From positions 1 through 10,331 of the forward strand of contig CAZFBU010000150.1 of NCBI GenBank assembly GCA_964517175.1: DNA of 10,331 bases. The letters are read 5' to 3'. The position numbers were made by a program, and so were the translations under genes. Below the pieces are notes generated by a model that saw only the letters and a list, made by a program, of their open reading frames with translations, had not been told where the DNA came from and did no database searches. Shown piece by piece: positions 1-7,419 of the stretch. This stretch comes from JADJNW01 sp964517175 (GTDB lineage: Bacteria; Bacteroidota; Bacteroidia; Chitinophagales; Saprospiraceae). The stretch's first letter is position 1. Each line of letters opens with the position of its first letter.

Positions 1-40
1 AAATTTGGATAAAAAATCAAAAAAATATCAATCGGGCGTT

Positions 41-67
41 GCAACCCTTCCAGAACCCGGTTGTCTA
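41..67 (+). promoter_or_regulatory. Candidate ECF-type sigma promoter, probably autoregulatory
   Basis: GCAACCC at 41-47 and GTCTA at 63-67 are separated by 15 bases. This resembles the AAC-containing -35 and TCTA-like -10 elements of group IV (ECF) sigma factors, such as the E. coli RpoE pattern GGAACTT/GTCTAA. It lies just upstream of the ECF sigma gene, with a predicted transcript start near 73-75 and a leader of about 15 nt. Self-activation of ECF operons is common, so the simplest inference is that the neighbouring sigma factor reads its own promoter. I found no second copy in the window, so the call rests on one site. Confidence 0.42.
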
Positions 68-89
68 TCTAACTGAATAAAATACGGAA

Positions 90-635
90 GTGGACTACGC
101 TAGCACGCATCGGGACATCGTTGAGAAATGTAAGCAAGGAAACCGCAAGGCTCAGTTTGAGTTATACCAGCTTTATTCCAAAGCCATGTACAACATCTGT
201 CTGCGCATGGTCAGGAATGAGCTGGATGCGGAAGATATTTTACAGAACTCCTTCGTGGACGTCTTTACAAAATTGCATACGTTTCAATACCAAGCCTCCA
301 TTGGGGCCTGGATCAAGCGCATTGTCGTCAATAACTGTATCAATTTTTTGAAACGCAACCGCATTTTCTTTGAAGAACTGGAAGACCGGCATGCGAACAC
401 GGAAGCGGACAACTATGCACAAAATGGGAACGACGAGCATAAAATGACCGTAGAGCGCATCAATAAAGCGCTGTTTGAATTGCCGGACGGCTACCGCGTG
501 GTTTTTTCCCTTTACCTGCTGGAAGGTTATGACCACAAAGAAATTGCGGAAATACTGGGCATCACGGAAGCAACGTCCAAGTCCCAGTTCAGCCGTGCCA
601 AAAGCAAACTGAGGGGATTATTAGAAACAAGTTAA
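90..635 (+). CDS. ECF-family RNA polymerase sigma factor (sigma-70 family)
   Basis: A 181-residue group IV sigma factor that directs RNA polymerase to a small set of promoters. Region 2 spans about residues 24-92, with the typical DAEDILQNSFVDVF core at 46-59 and the -10-binding helix IGAWIKRIVVNNCINFLKR following it. Region 4 spans about 122-178, with the helix-turn-helix HKEIAEILGITEATSKSQFS and the closing RAKSKLRGLL. There is no region 1 or 3, as expected for the ECF group, and the length is typical. The start is GTG: an in-frame TAA at 78-80 excludes any longer form, and the next in-frame ATG would cut into region 2. GGAAG just before the GTG is at best a weak ribosome site. The gene lies 13 nt before a membrane protein that is probably its anti-sigma factor. 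The exact ECF subgroup and target genes cannot be read from the sequence. Confidence 0.93.
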   Translation: MDYASTHRDIVEKCKQGNRKAQFELYQLYSKAMYNICLRMVRNELDAEDILQNSFVDVFTKLHTFQYQASIGAWIKRIVVNNCINFLKRNRIFFEELEDRHANTEADNYAQNGNDEHKMTVERINKALFELPDGYRVVFSLYLLEGYDHKEIAEILGITEATSKSQFSRAKSKLRGLLETS

Positions 636-648
636 TGATGAAAATATT

Positions 649-1440
649 ATGAATACGCAGCGAGATCGATTGATATTGTTTGTCGAGAACAACCGGGAAG
701 CATTCGACGCCGCCACGCCACGCCCCGGCATCTGGGATGCCATCCGACAAACACTGGAAGCGCGGGAAAAAGCCGACCAGTTGGAGCAATTCCTGCACCA
801 AAACCGGGAAGCATTCGATCTGGCTGAGCCAATTTCTGGCATGTGGGCGTCCATCGAGCAAAAAATGAACAAGGACGATGCACTGGAGCATTATATTGCA
901 ACCAATCGCGATGCCTTCGATACAGCGACGCCCCACCGCCGTGTCTGGCAGCAGCTGGATAAAATACTTCACCCGGAACAGCACGTTCGAAAGCTTGGCG
1001 TTGCTTCATCGGTAATGCGGATATTACGGGTAGCGGCAGCGGTGCTGTTACTGCTGGCAACGGGCGCTATGGCGGGTATTTATTTCACCAAAAGCCAGAT
1101 TACAAAGCAACATACCGTAGCATCCCTGGCGGATGTTTCGCCGGAATACGCCGAAATGGTGCGCTATTACAATACACAAATTGACCAAAAAATACAGCAG
1201 GTTTCCATGCACAGCGAAGGGGCAAGCGTGCTGCGCGATTTGGAAGCTATTGATCGTACGATGGCAGAACTGGAGCTGGAACTGCAACGCGTACCGGTAG
1301 GTGCCGAGGAGGAAGTTATTTCAAACTTGATCAGAACCTATCAGATAAAAGTCGAAATCCTGGAAAGGGTATTAAATCGTATTCAGCAGTCAAAAGATTC
1401 AGCAAAAACAAACTCGGAGGATGATGAAATCAGTATATAA
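649..1440 (+). CDS. Probable membrane-bound anti-sigma factor with triplicated NR[ED]AFD motif
   Basis: A 263-residue protein encoded 13 nt after the sigma gene. Residues 1-120 lack a signal peptide and should be cytoplasmic. They hold three copies of a short unit built around NREAFDAATP (15-24), NREAFDLAEP (52-61) and NRDAFDTATP (86-95), each followed by a conserved Trp (29, 66, 100). One transmembrane segment follows at about 123-146 (VMRILRVAAAVLLLLATGAM and onward). The exported part (147-263) is charged and helical with coiled-coil character. Position after an ECF gene and single-pass topology argue for an anti-sigma factor that holds the sigma factor at the membrane. No HxxxCxxC zinc anti-sigma motif is present, so inhibition must use another fold. 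From memory of Bacteroidota proteins, a single FDxxEP-like motif at the N-terminus is common beside ECF genes; three in a row is less usual. The role is inferred from context. Confidence 0.72.
   Translation: MNTQRDRLILFVENNREAFDAATPRPGIWDAIRQTLEAREKADQLEQFLHQNREAFDLAEPISGMWASIEQKMNKDDALEHYIATNRDAFDTATPHRRVWQQLDKILHPEQHVRKLGVASSVMRILRVAAAVLLLLATGAMAGIYFTKSQITKQHTVASLADVSPEYAEMVRYYNTQIDQKIQQVSMHSEGASVLRDLEAIDRTMAELELELQRVPVGAEEEVISNLIRTYQIKVEILERVLNRIQQSKDSAKTNSEDDEISI
670..951 (+). repeat. Three tandem in-gene repeats encoding NR[ED]AFDxAxP...W units
   Basis: The units occupy roughly 670-738, 781-849 and 883-951 (residues 8-30, 45-67 and 79-101 of the anti-sigma-like protein), with periods of 37 and 34 codons. 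The shared pattern is an aliphatic or aromatic segment, then NR[ED]AFD, x, A, x, P, four variable residues ending in a hydrophobic one, and W. The first two units share an identical 17-base stretch, AACCGGGAAGCATTCGA, at 691-707 and 802-818. The third has diverged at DNA level but keeps the protein motif. Confidence 0.8.
1416..1420 (+). promoter_or_regulatory. Strong Shine-Dalgarno GGAGG inside the end of the upstream gene
   Basis: GGAGG lies immediately before ATGATG at 1421-1426, within the last codons of the anti-sigma-like gene. For ATG 1421 the spacer is zero; for ATG 1424 it is three bases, still short but better. The site therefore favours 1424 as the true start of the exported protein. 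The overlap with the upstream stop (1438-1440) suggests translational coupling. Confidence 0.6.
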
Positions 1441-2557
1441 AATCGGACTGGCATTGCTGCTCGTTGCCGGTGTAGCCACTGGTGTGCGCGCCGATGACGC
1501 AGCGCGTCGGGAGTTCTCGAAAACCATCAAAAAGGAATTCGATATCACCGCTGCCGGCACTACTGCCATTTACAACAAGTACGGAAAAGTAGAAATCAAA
1601 ACCTGGGATCGCAACCGCGTGAAAGTGGATGTGCGCATCATCGTCAATGCTTCCAGCGAAGCCAATGCGCAGAAGATATTTGACCGGATTGGTATCAATT
1701 TTTACAATAAATCCAATTATGTAAAAGCAGAAACAAAAATCGAGCCGGTCAGAACATCCTGGTGGGCAACCTGGGTGAGCGGCGAAAATGAAGGGGATTA
1801 CCGGATCAATTACGAGGTATTCGTACCGCCCACCGGAAACGTAGAACTCGATAATAAATATGGCGACGCTTTCATTGCTGACCTGAAAGGCAGGGTAAAG
1901 GTGAACATCAAGTACGGCAACGTGAAAATCCAGCGGGTGGATAATGAAGCGGATATCATACTGTCCTATGGCAATGGCTCGCTGCTCAGCGCCAAAAACC
2001 TGACCAGTGACATGGCTTATGCCAAATTTGATTGCGACGAAGCCGCCAACGTGAATGTCAATAGCAAGTATTCGCGCCTGCGATTTGCGAAAGCTGATAA
2101 TATTTTGTCGATCAGCAAAAACGATACCTATGAGATTGACCAGGTGAATGAACTTCGCAATGAGGGCAAGTACGATAACTTCAATATCGGCAATGCCCGG
2201 GACGTCATCATCGTATCGAAATATACGCAAATCAATGTGGCCCAGGTCGCCAATATACTCGACCTCAACCTAAGCTACGGCAGCGCCAGCGTGCAGGAAA
2301 TCGCCCGGGACTTCACCAGCGTCAACCTGGTGGGGAGTCATACCGATTACAGCCTATCCATTGCGAATGGCGCCAATTTCAAATTCGATGCATCCGCCAA
2401 TTACGGCAGCATAAACTATCCGCAAGCGCTGAGCGTTTCGCGCGAAATAGACAAAGGAACAAGCCACGAAGTGCAGGGGCATTTGGGTTCCCAGAGCGCG
2501 CGTGGCACGATCACTGCCCGACTGAATCACGGCAGATTAAAACTGACACAGGAGTAA
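1421..2557 (+). CDS. Exported beta-solenoid protein (DUF4097-like), third gene of the sigma operon
   Basis: A 378-residue protein (377 if ATG 1424 is used). It begins with a signal peptide, KSVYKIGLALLLVAGVATG, with a likely cleavage site after VRA at residue 24. The mature part is beta-rich: short strands are punctuated by turns containing a Tyr, often followed by Gly (NKYG 52-55 and 146-149, IKYG 163-166, LSYG 181-184 and 285-288, ANYG 327-330). These recur about every 17-20 residues from residue 148 on. This is the pattern of a right-handed beta-helix, as in the DUF4097 and adhesin-like families; assignment to a named family is from memory. No lipobox or sorting domain is visible, so a periplasmic location is likely. 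The gene overlaps the anti-sigma gene by 17-20 nt and is followed by a terminator, so it belongs to the same transcript. It may be the signal receiver, a ligand of the anti-sigma factor's exported part, or an output; the sequence does not say which. Confidence 0.75.
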   Translation: MMKSVYKIGLALLLVAGVATGVRADDAARREFSKTIKKEFDITAAGTTAIYNKYGKVEIKTWDRNRVKVDVRIIVNASSEANAQKIFDRIGINFYNKSNYVKAETKIEPVRTSWWATWVSGENEGDYRINYEVFVPPTGNVELDNKYGDAFIADLKGRVKVNIKYGNVKIQRVDNEADIILSYGNGSLLSAKNLTSDMAYAKFDCDEAANVNVNSKYSRLRFAKADNILSISKNDTYEIDQVNELRNEGKYDNFNIGNARDVIIVSKYTQINVAQVANILDLNLSYGSASVQEIARDFTSVNLVGSHTDYSLSIANGANFKFDASANYGSINYPQALSVSREIDKGTSHEVQGHLGSQSARGTITARLNHGRLKLTQE

Positions 2558-2573
2558 CTCAAGGTGAATTAGT

Positions 2574-2607
2574 GAGGGATGATGTTCGCATTGTTCCTCT
2601 TTTTTTT
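2574..2607 (+). terminator. Intrinsic terminator of the sigma/anti-sigma operon
   Basis: GAGGGATGATG (2574-2584) pairs over 11 positions with CATTGTTCCTC (2589-2599), including three G-U wobbles, around a TTCG loop. Eight T follow (2600-2607). It starts 17 nt after the stop codon at 2557. In the opposite direction no T-run follows the stem, so it should act mainly on + strand transcription and protect the convergent oxoprolinase gene from read-through. Confidence 0.82.
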
Positions 2608-2649
2608 ATCGGTGTAACGGTGCTGCTACCTGCTCCTGCCAACTGCACA

Positions 2650-5600
2650 CTATTCCGTTCCAAACCCTCCGCCTCCGGGCGTTTCTATCACCACCCGGTC
2701 ACCCAGCTCTACTTCTTTGGTGTCCATGCCTTGCAATTTTTCCATTTCTCCATTTTTTCGATACAAAATTTGTTTTCCCGTTTTCCCGGCTGCACCACTC
2801 GCTAAGCCGTAGGGCGCTTCCTGGCGGTGCTGACTCAGGATCGTGATCGATAAATTGTCCAGAAATTCCAGCTCGCGGATCACGCCATGGCCGCCACACC
2901 ACTTACCCGTGCCGCCGGAGTTTCTTCGAATAGCAAATCGGCGCAAACGCACCGGATAGCGCAATTCCATCTCCTCTGCGTCCGTGATCCGAGTATTGGT
3001 CATGTGCTGGTGCACCGCCGACCGCCCGTGCCAGCCGTCGCCCGCACCCGTGCCGCCACAGATGGTTTCGTAGTAGCCAAATTTATCATTACCAAACAGG
3101 AAATTATTCATCGTACCCTGGCTGCAAGCCGCCAGATTCAAGGCTTTCAGCAGCGTATCCACCAGGCGCTGACTCACCTCGGTGTTGCCGCCGACTACTG
3201 CCGGGTTCTGCATGTCATCGTCACTGAAATCGGGGTTTAAAAAACTGATCGGCAGATTAATACGGACCTTCTGCATCAAACCTTCGTTGAGTGGAATGTC
3301 CTTGCCGCAGAGCAGGCGCAACACGTAAATGATCGCGCTGAACACAATGGAAATATTCGCATTCAAATTGCCCGGATGCACCGCCGCCGTGCCCGCGAAG
3401 TCAAAATCAATCTCATCATTCGCAATGGAAATGCGGACCTGAATGACGTGCCCGTCGTCCAGTTTTTCGGTGGCGGTGAAGGTTTTATGATTAAAATTCG
3501 ACAGGGCATCGCTCAATGCCGACTGCGAAGTTTGCTGGAGCAATTGCATGTAGTGGTGCACCTTCGCCAAGCCGTGCGTGCGTACCATTTGCTGCAACGC
3601 CGACTCGCCCGACCGCAGAGACGCCAGCGCCGCGTTGATGTCCGCCAGGTTTTCTTCCAATGCTCGGGTCGGATAAGCCGCATGGCGCAGCAAATCTTCG
3701 AGTTCCGACCAGCGCGCTTCGCCGTGTTTCACCAGGTACATCGGTGGCAGTACCACGCCCTCTTCCGCCAGGTTCCGGGCATCGGGAGGCATAGAGCCGG
3801 GGCGCTTGCCACCGATTTCCGCGTGGTGCGCCCGATTGATGACGTAGCCGATCAACTCCTCCGCATCGGAATAAACCGCGCAGAGCAGGGTCACATCCGG
3901 CAGGTGAGAACCGCCGTATTTTGGGTGGTTTGTAATCACCACGTCACCTTTTTCCAGCGCGATGCGCTCGCATACCAGTCGCGCACAAATGCCCAGACTG
4001 CCCAGGTGCACGGGAATATGGGGCGCATTGACCAGCAGCTCCGCATCCGCATCCAGAATGGCACAGGAAAAATCCAGTCGCTCTTTTACGTTGACCGAAA
4101 AAGCCGTGCGCTGCAGTTGCGCGCCCATCTCTTCTGCGATGGCGGCAAAGCGATTGGTGAAGAGTTCCAGCTCGATGGCTTCTTTCTCGCCGGACGTTGC
4201 GAGTCTTTGAGAGATGCTACGTCTTTGCTTCCGGACAACGATATTCCGATCAAATCGCACTGTAGCTTTCCAGTCGGCTTCGATAAACGCCGTAGAATTG
4301 GCATTCAGCAAAATCGACGGTCCGTTGAGGGTATCGCCAGGTTGTAAATCTTCCCACCGGAAAATTGCGATGTCATTTTTCACCTGCTGCGCCGTTGCCG
4401 GTTTTTTAGAATGGGAAGTTTCTTCATTTGCCAATGGCAATAATTTGGTTCCCGCGATAACTTTCGCACTTTCCACCTCCACCGAGCGCCCCGCCGGGTA
4501 ATGCCCGAACAAATCCCGATATTGCCGTTCAAAATCTGCCAGCAATTCTTCCGGATTTTCAAAAGCCACCTCCAGTGTACTGTCCTGCCCTTTGAATCGC
4601 AGGTAAGCGAAGCGATGAATGATTTCCAGTTCATTCGCTTCATACCCCGCCGCTTGTAAATTCGACAACGCATTCGCGGCAAGCGTGTTCATAATTTGCG
4701 GCAAGCGATCCCGGCACTGGTCAAAAAGTGTTAGCACCTGCTGCTCAGCGAGTCGCTCCACGCGGGCATTGCCGATGCCGTAAGCGCTCAGCAGGCCGCC
4801 ATCGTAGGGCAGTAGCACGTGTTCTATGTCCAGTAGGTCAGCAATGCGGCAAGCGTGCAAGCCACCCGCGCCACCGAAGGCAAGCAGCGCATAATCGCTT
4901 GGATTAAAGCCCTTTGCGACCGAGATTTTACGGATGGCGTCTGCCATTTTTTCGTTGGCGATTTTTTCAAATCCGCGCAGCAGTTCGGTTTCGGTGTAAT
5001 GCGTGCCCGTTGCCGCTTCGATTTCCTGTTGAATTTGGCGCAAAGCCGCCCGTGCCGGTTCTTCGTGAATGGGAATGCCCATCGCCGAAGGCTCGAGTTT
5101 GCCGAGCAGCAAATTGACATCCGTGATCGTGAGCGGACCGCCCGCGCCGTAACACGCCGGACCAGGCGAAGCGCCCGCACTTTCCGGGCCGACCGTAAGC
5201 TTGTTGCCATCGAAGTAACAGATCGAGCCGCCGCCCGCCGCCACCGTTTCGATCTCGAGGGAAGGACTGAGCATTTCCGCACTGCCGACCTTTGTGACGA
5301 AGCGATAATCGTAGCCTCCGGCAATGCGCGCTGCATCGGTGCTGGTGCCGCCCATGTCGAAGGTGAGCACCTGCCCGAAGCCGAGCGCCTGCGCGATTCT
5401 ACCCGCACCAACCACCCCGCCCGCCGGGCCGCTCAGCAGGCTATCTTTCGGATGGAAAAAATCAGCGTCAACGAGTCCGCCGGCGCTGGTCATCACCAGG
5501 AGTTTATTGCCCTGAAGCTTATTGCGGATGCCAGACAAATAGCGGTGCAACACCGGCGAGAGGTAGGCGTTGACCAGTGCGGTTTGGGCGCGCGGCAGGA

Positions 5601-6402
5601 TTTTGATCGACGGCGTCAATTCCTGCGATGGCGATAGAAATTCAAACCCTGCTTTCCGCAGAGCATTGCCCAGTTGCTGCTCGTGCGTTGCATTGCGATA
5701 AGCGTGTAAAAAAGCAATAGCGATAGACTCAGGTTGAATATCATTCAGGTCGGTAATGATGCGTTCGATTCCACGGTTGGTAAGCGGTGTCTGCACGTTG
5801 CCCTGCGCGTCGAGTCGCTCGTCCACTTCGATGACGTGATCGTAGAGCAACTCCGGCTCGGGGATGTCAAGTTGGAAGAGGTGCGGTCGCTGCTGCGTGC
5901 CAATGTATAGCAAATCGCGAAAGCCTTTGGTGATGAGCAGCACGGTACGCGCGCCTTTTTTTTCGAGCAGGGCGTTGGTGCCTTTGGTGGAGCCGAGGCG
6001 CATGGCAATGGGCGGGAGGCTGTCGTTCAGCGCCGTTTGCGTGATCAGGCGCGTGGCGAGGATGGGCGCTTCTTCGTGGGCGGTGATCTCGAAATCGGCT
6101 TCGCCGTTCCATTTGATGTCTTCGCTGAGTTGGATCGTGTTTTGAGCAAAATCTACGGTTTTTATTTTGGCTACAGCCGAATCTTTACCCAGCAGAAAAA
6201 AATCATAATCCGAAAAAATATCCTTATCAATTTGCCATTTCTGCGCAAAGCGAAACCTTCCCGGAGCTAGTTTTGCCAGTAGTCTTCCGCGCAGGCGACT
6301 GTTGCTCAATACTTTTACGCGCAGCAGCTGGCCGCCTGGCATTTGTGCGATGCAATCGGTGAAGGTGCCGCCGGTGTCGATCCAGATGTTCCAGGGTTTC
6401 AT
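2650..6402 (-). CDS. Fused hydantoinase A/B family protein (5-oxoprolinase type)
   Basis: A 1250-residue cytoplasmic enzyme, close in length to eukaryotic 5-oxoprolinase. The HyuA half comes first: DTGGTFTD at 9-16 is the ASKHA-type phosphate-binding motif, SAGG 306-309 and SGPAGG 324-329 follow, a second phosphate loop FDMGGTSTD is at 348-356, and FGGAGGLHA is at 509-517. The HyuB half starts near 742 and shows NHPKYGGSHLPDVTL (825-839), RAHHAEIGG (857-865), GGNTEVSQR (1071-1079), the Gly-rich CGGTGAGDGWHGRSAVHQHM (1115-1134) and a final GGGGFG. Family members open the ring of 5-oxo-L-proline or hydantoins using ATP; the fused form most often means 5-oxoprolinase, which returns glutamate from pyroglutamate. 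The substrate cannot be fixed from sequence. The gene stands alone, with no pxpA-, pxpB- or pxpC-like neighbour, and is convergent with the sigma operon. No clear terminator is seen after its TAG. Confidence 0.92.
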   Translation of the reverse strand: MKPWNIWIDTGGTFTDCIAQMPGGQLLRVKVLSNSRLRGRLLAKLAPGRFRFAQKWQIDKDIFSDYDFFLLGKDSAVAKIKTVDFAQNTIQLSEDIKWNGEADFEITAHEEAPILATRLITQTALNDSLPPIAMRLGSTKGTNALLEKKGARTVLLITKGFRDLLYIGTQQRPHLFQLDIPEPELLYDHVIEVDERLDAQGNVQTPLTNRGIERIITDLNDIQPESIAIAFLHAYRNATHEQQLGNALRKAGFEFLSPSQELTPSIKILPRAQTALVNAYLSPVLHRYLSGIRNKLQGNKLLVMTSAGGLVDADFFHPKDSLLSGPAGGVVGAGRIAQALGFGQVLTFDMGGTSTDAARIAGGYDYRFVTKVGSAEMLSPSLEIETVAAGGGSICYFDGNKLTVGPESAGASPGPACYGAGGPLTITDVNLLLGKLEPSAMGIPIHEEPARAALRQIQQEIEAATGTHYTETELLRGFEKIANEKMADAIRKISVAKGFNPSDYALLAFGGAGGLHACRIADLLDIEHVLLPYDGGLLSAYGIGNARVERLAEQQVLTLFDQCRDRLPQIMNTLAANALSNLQAAGYEANELEIIHRFAYLRFKGQDSTLEVAFENPEELLADFERQYRDLFGHYPAGRSVEVESAKVIAGTKLLPLANEETSHSKKPATAQQVKNDIAIFRWEDLQPGDTLNGPSILLNANSTAFIEADWKATVRFDRNIVVRKQRRSISQRLATSGEKEAIELELFTNRFAAIAEEMGAQLQRTAFSVNVKERLDFSCAILDADAELLVNAPHIPVHLGSLGICARLVCERIALEKGDVVITNHPKYGGSHLPDVTLLCAVYSDAEELIGYVINRAHHAEIGGKRPGSMPPDARNLAEEGVVLPPMYLVKHGEARWSELEDLLRHAAYPTRALEENLADINAALASLRSGESALQQMVRTHGLAKVHHYMQLLQQTSQSALSDALSNFNHKTFTATEKLDDGHVIQVRISIANDEIDFDFAGTAAVHPGNLNANISIVFSAIIYVLRLLCGKDIPLNEGLMQKVRINLPISFLNPDFSDDDMQNPAVVGGNTEVSQRLVDTLLKALNLAACSQGTMNNFLFGNDKFGYYETICGGTGAGDGWHGRSAVHQHMTNTRITDAEEMELRYPVRLRRFAIRRNSGGTGKWCGGHGVIRELEFLDNLSITILSQHRQEAPYGLASGAAGKTGKQILYRKNGEMEKLQGMDTKEVELGDRVVIETPGGGGFGTE

Positions 6403-6477
6403 GGTTGGTTTGTGTTGTTCAAATTGTCGAATTTATTTCGGTAGTTCGTCGTGGATTATCGTTTGATTCGATTAACA

Positions 6478-6509
6478 TTGCCAAAAGTAGGGATTATCCC
6501 TTATATTTG
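6478..6509 (+). promoter_or_regulatory. Bacteroidota housekeeping promoter (TTG ... TAnnTTTG)
   Basis: TATATTTG at 6502-6509 matches the Bacteroidota -7 element TAnnTTTG exactly. A TTG at 6478-6480 lies 21 bases upstream, where the -33 element is expected. Transcription would start near 6515, giving a short leader of about 20 nt before the ATG at 6535. The leader contains CGAGG at 6530-6533, a modest ribosome site. This promoter would drive the three-gene unit 6535-8866. Confidence 0.6.
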
Positions 6510-6534
6510 TTACAAATAGAAATAGCAACGAGGC

Positions 6535-7395
6535 ATGCAATCTCCATCGGCAGACATAGTGGCACTGTATCAAGAGGCGGAAATCTACCATCAACAGGGA
6601 GATGTGTATAACGCCGTGAAACTTTGTAAGCGCATCATCAAACGCATGCCGAATTGGTATCCGCCGCACGCGCTGCTCGGCGATATTTACAAACATCGGC
6701 AGGAGTGGAAAGCTGCCCTGCATTACAATAAAAAATCGGTAGCGCTCGACGCCAGCGACCGCCATGCGTGGTGGAATATCGGTATTGCCGCAACGGCGCT
6801 GAAGAAAACACGACTGGCGCGGAGTATCTGGACGAAATTTGGCTTGAACGGGGCAGAAAAATTGCCCAACCTGAAAAGCGTGCGAATTGCCTATGGCAGG
6901 CAGTTTGACATCATCTGGGTGCGCCCGATTGATCCGGTGAAAGGCATTATCAGTAGCATCCCATCGCCCGCGACGGGGCGCTGCTTTCGCGACATAATCC
7001 TGCTGGATGGTGTGGTTGCCGGTCATAATGTCGTCAATGGGAAAAAATATCCGGTTTTTGAAGAATTGGGCCTGTTCAAGCGATCTACTTACCGGACTTT
7101 TTCCTGCAAAGTGCACCTGGAAGCCGCCTATGACCTGAAAAGTCTGGAAAAACTATGCCTGGAGGCAGGTCTTGGCTTCGAGAATTGGTCGAATGCTGCG
7201 TGGGTATTTTCCAATCAACACAAAAAAAATGCACTGCCGGAATACTACGGAACCGATTCGAAAAAAGCCGCCAGCTTTGTGCGGGAAGTGCATGTGGCCA
7301 TTGCAGCCCGCAGGCAACGCGAAGTGGAGGAGGTGCTGCGCGACTGGCAATTGATCAGTCTGGGGCGGTTTAGTGATTTGATCTGCCATTTGTAA
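6535..7395 (+). CDS. TPR-repeat protein with C-terminal domain of unknown function
   Basis: A 286-residue protein with no signal peptide or membrane segment, so probably cytoplasmic. Three TPR-like helical pairs occupy about residues 9-110: AEIYHQQGDVYNAVKLCKRI, then HALLGDIYKHRQEWKAALHY, then AWWNIGIAATALKKTRLARS, with typical A, G and A/L positions. Residues 115-286 form a separate alpha/beta domain beginning RIAYGRQFDIIWVRPIDPVKG and containing the charged stretch FRDIILLDG and KKYPVFEELGL. From memory, similar tails occur after TPRs in other bacterial proteins (FDxxWxxxLDP ... VPVFxEL); no biochemical role is known to me. The ATG at 6535 is supported by the promoter 25 bases upstream. It is first in a likely operon with a lipoprotein and a membrane protein, so it may be a cytoplasmic scaffold for an envelope-associated function; that is inference. 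Confidence 0.75.
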   Translation: MQSPSADIVALYQEAEIYHQQGDVYNAVKLCKRIIKRMPNWYPPHALLGDIYKHRQEWKAALHYNKKSVALDASDRHAWWNIGIAATALKKTRLARSIWTKFGLNGAEKLPNLKSVRIAYGRQFDIIWVRPIDPVKGIISSIPSPATGRCFRDIILLDGVVAGHNVVNGKKYPVFEELGLFKRSTYRTFSCKVHLEAAYDLKSLEKLCLEAGLGFENWSNAAWVFSNQHKKNALPEYYGTDSKKAASFVREVHVAIAARRQREVEEVLRDWQLISLGRFSDLICHL

Positions 7396-7419
7396 AATTC
7401 AGACCGAAAGTTTTTTAAT

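Noticed and set aside
2887..5637. Long + strand open frames of 117, 323 and 260 codons opposite the oxoprolinase gene
   Set aside because: They are antisense shadows of a gene with complete, correctly ordered HyuA and HyuB motifs. Their translations are Arg/Gln/Ala-rich, with no domain features, leader or ribosome site.
6403..6450. Promoter for the oxoprolinase gene on the - strand (ACAATTTG about 30 bases upstream of its ATG)
   Set aside because: It has TTTG but lacks the TA of TAnnTTTG, and no convincing -33 element is present. A promoter must exist in this 132-bp region but I cannot place it.
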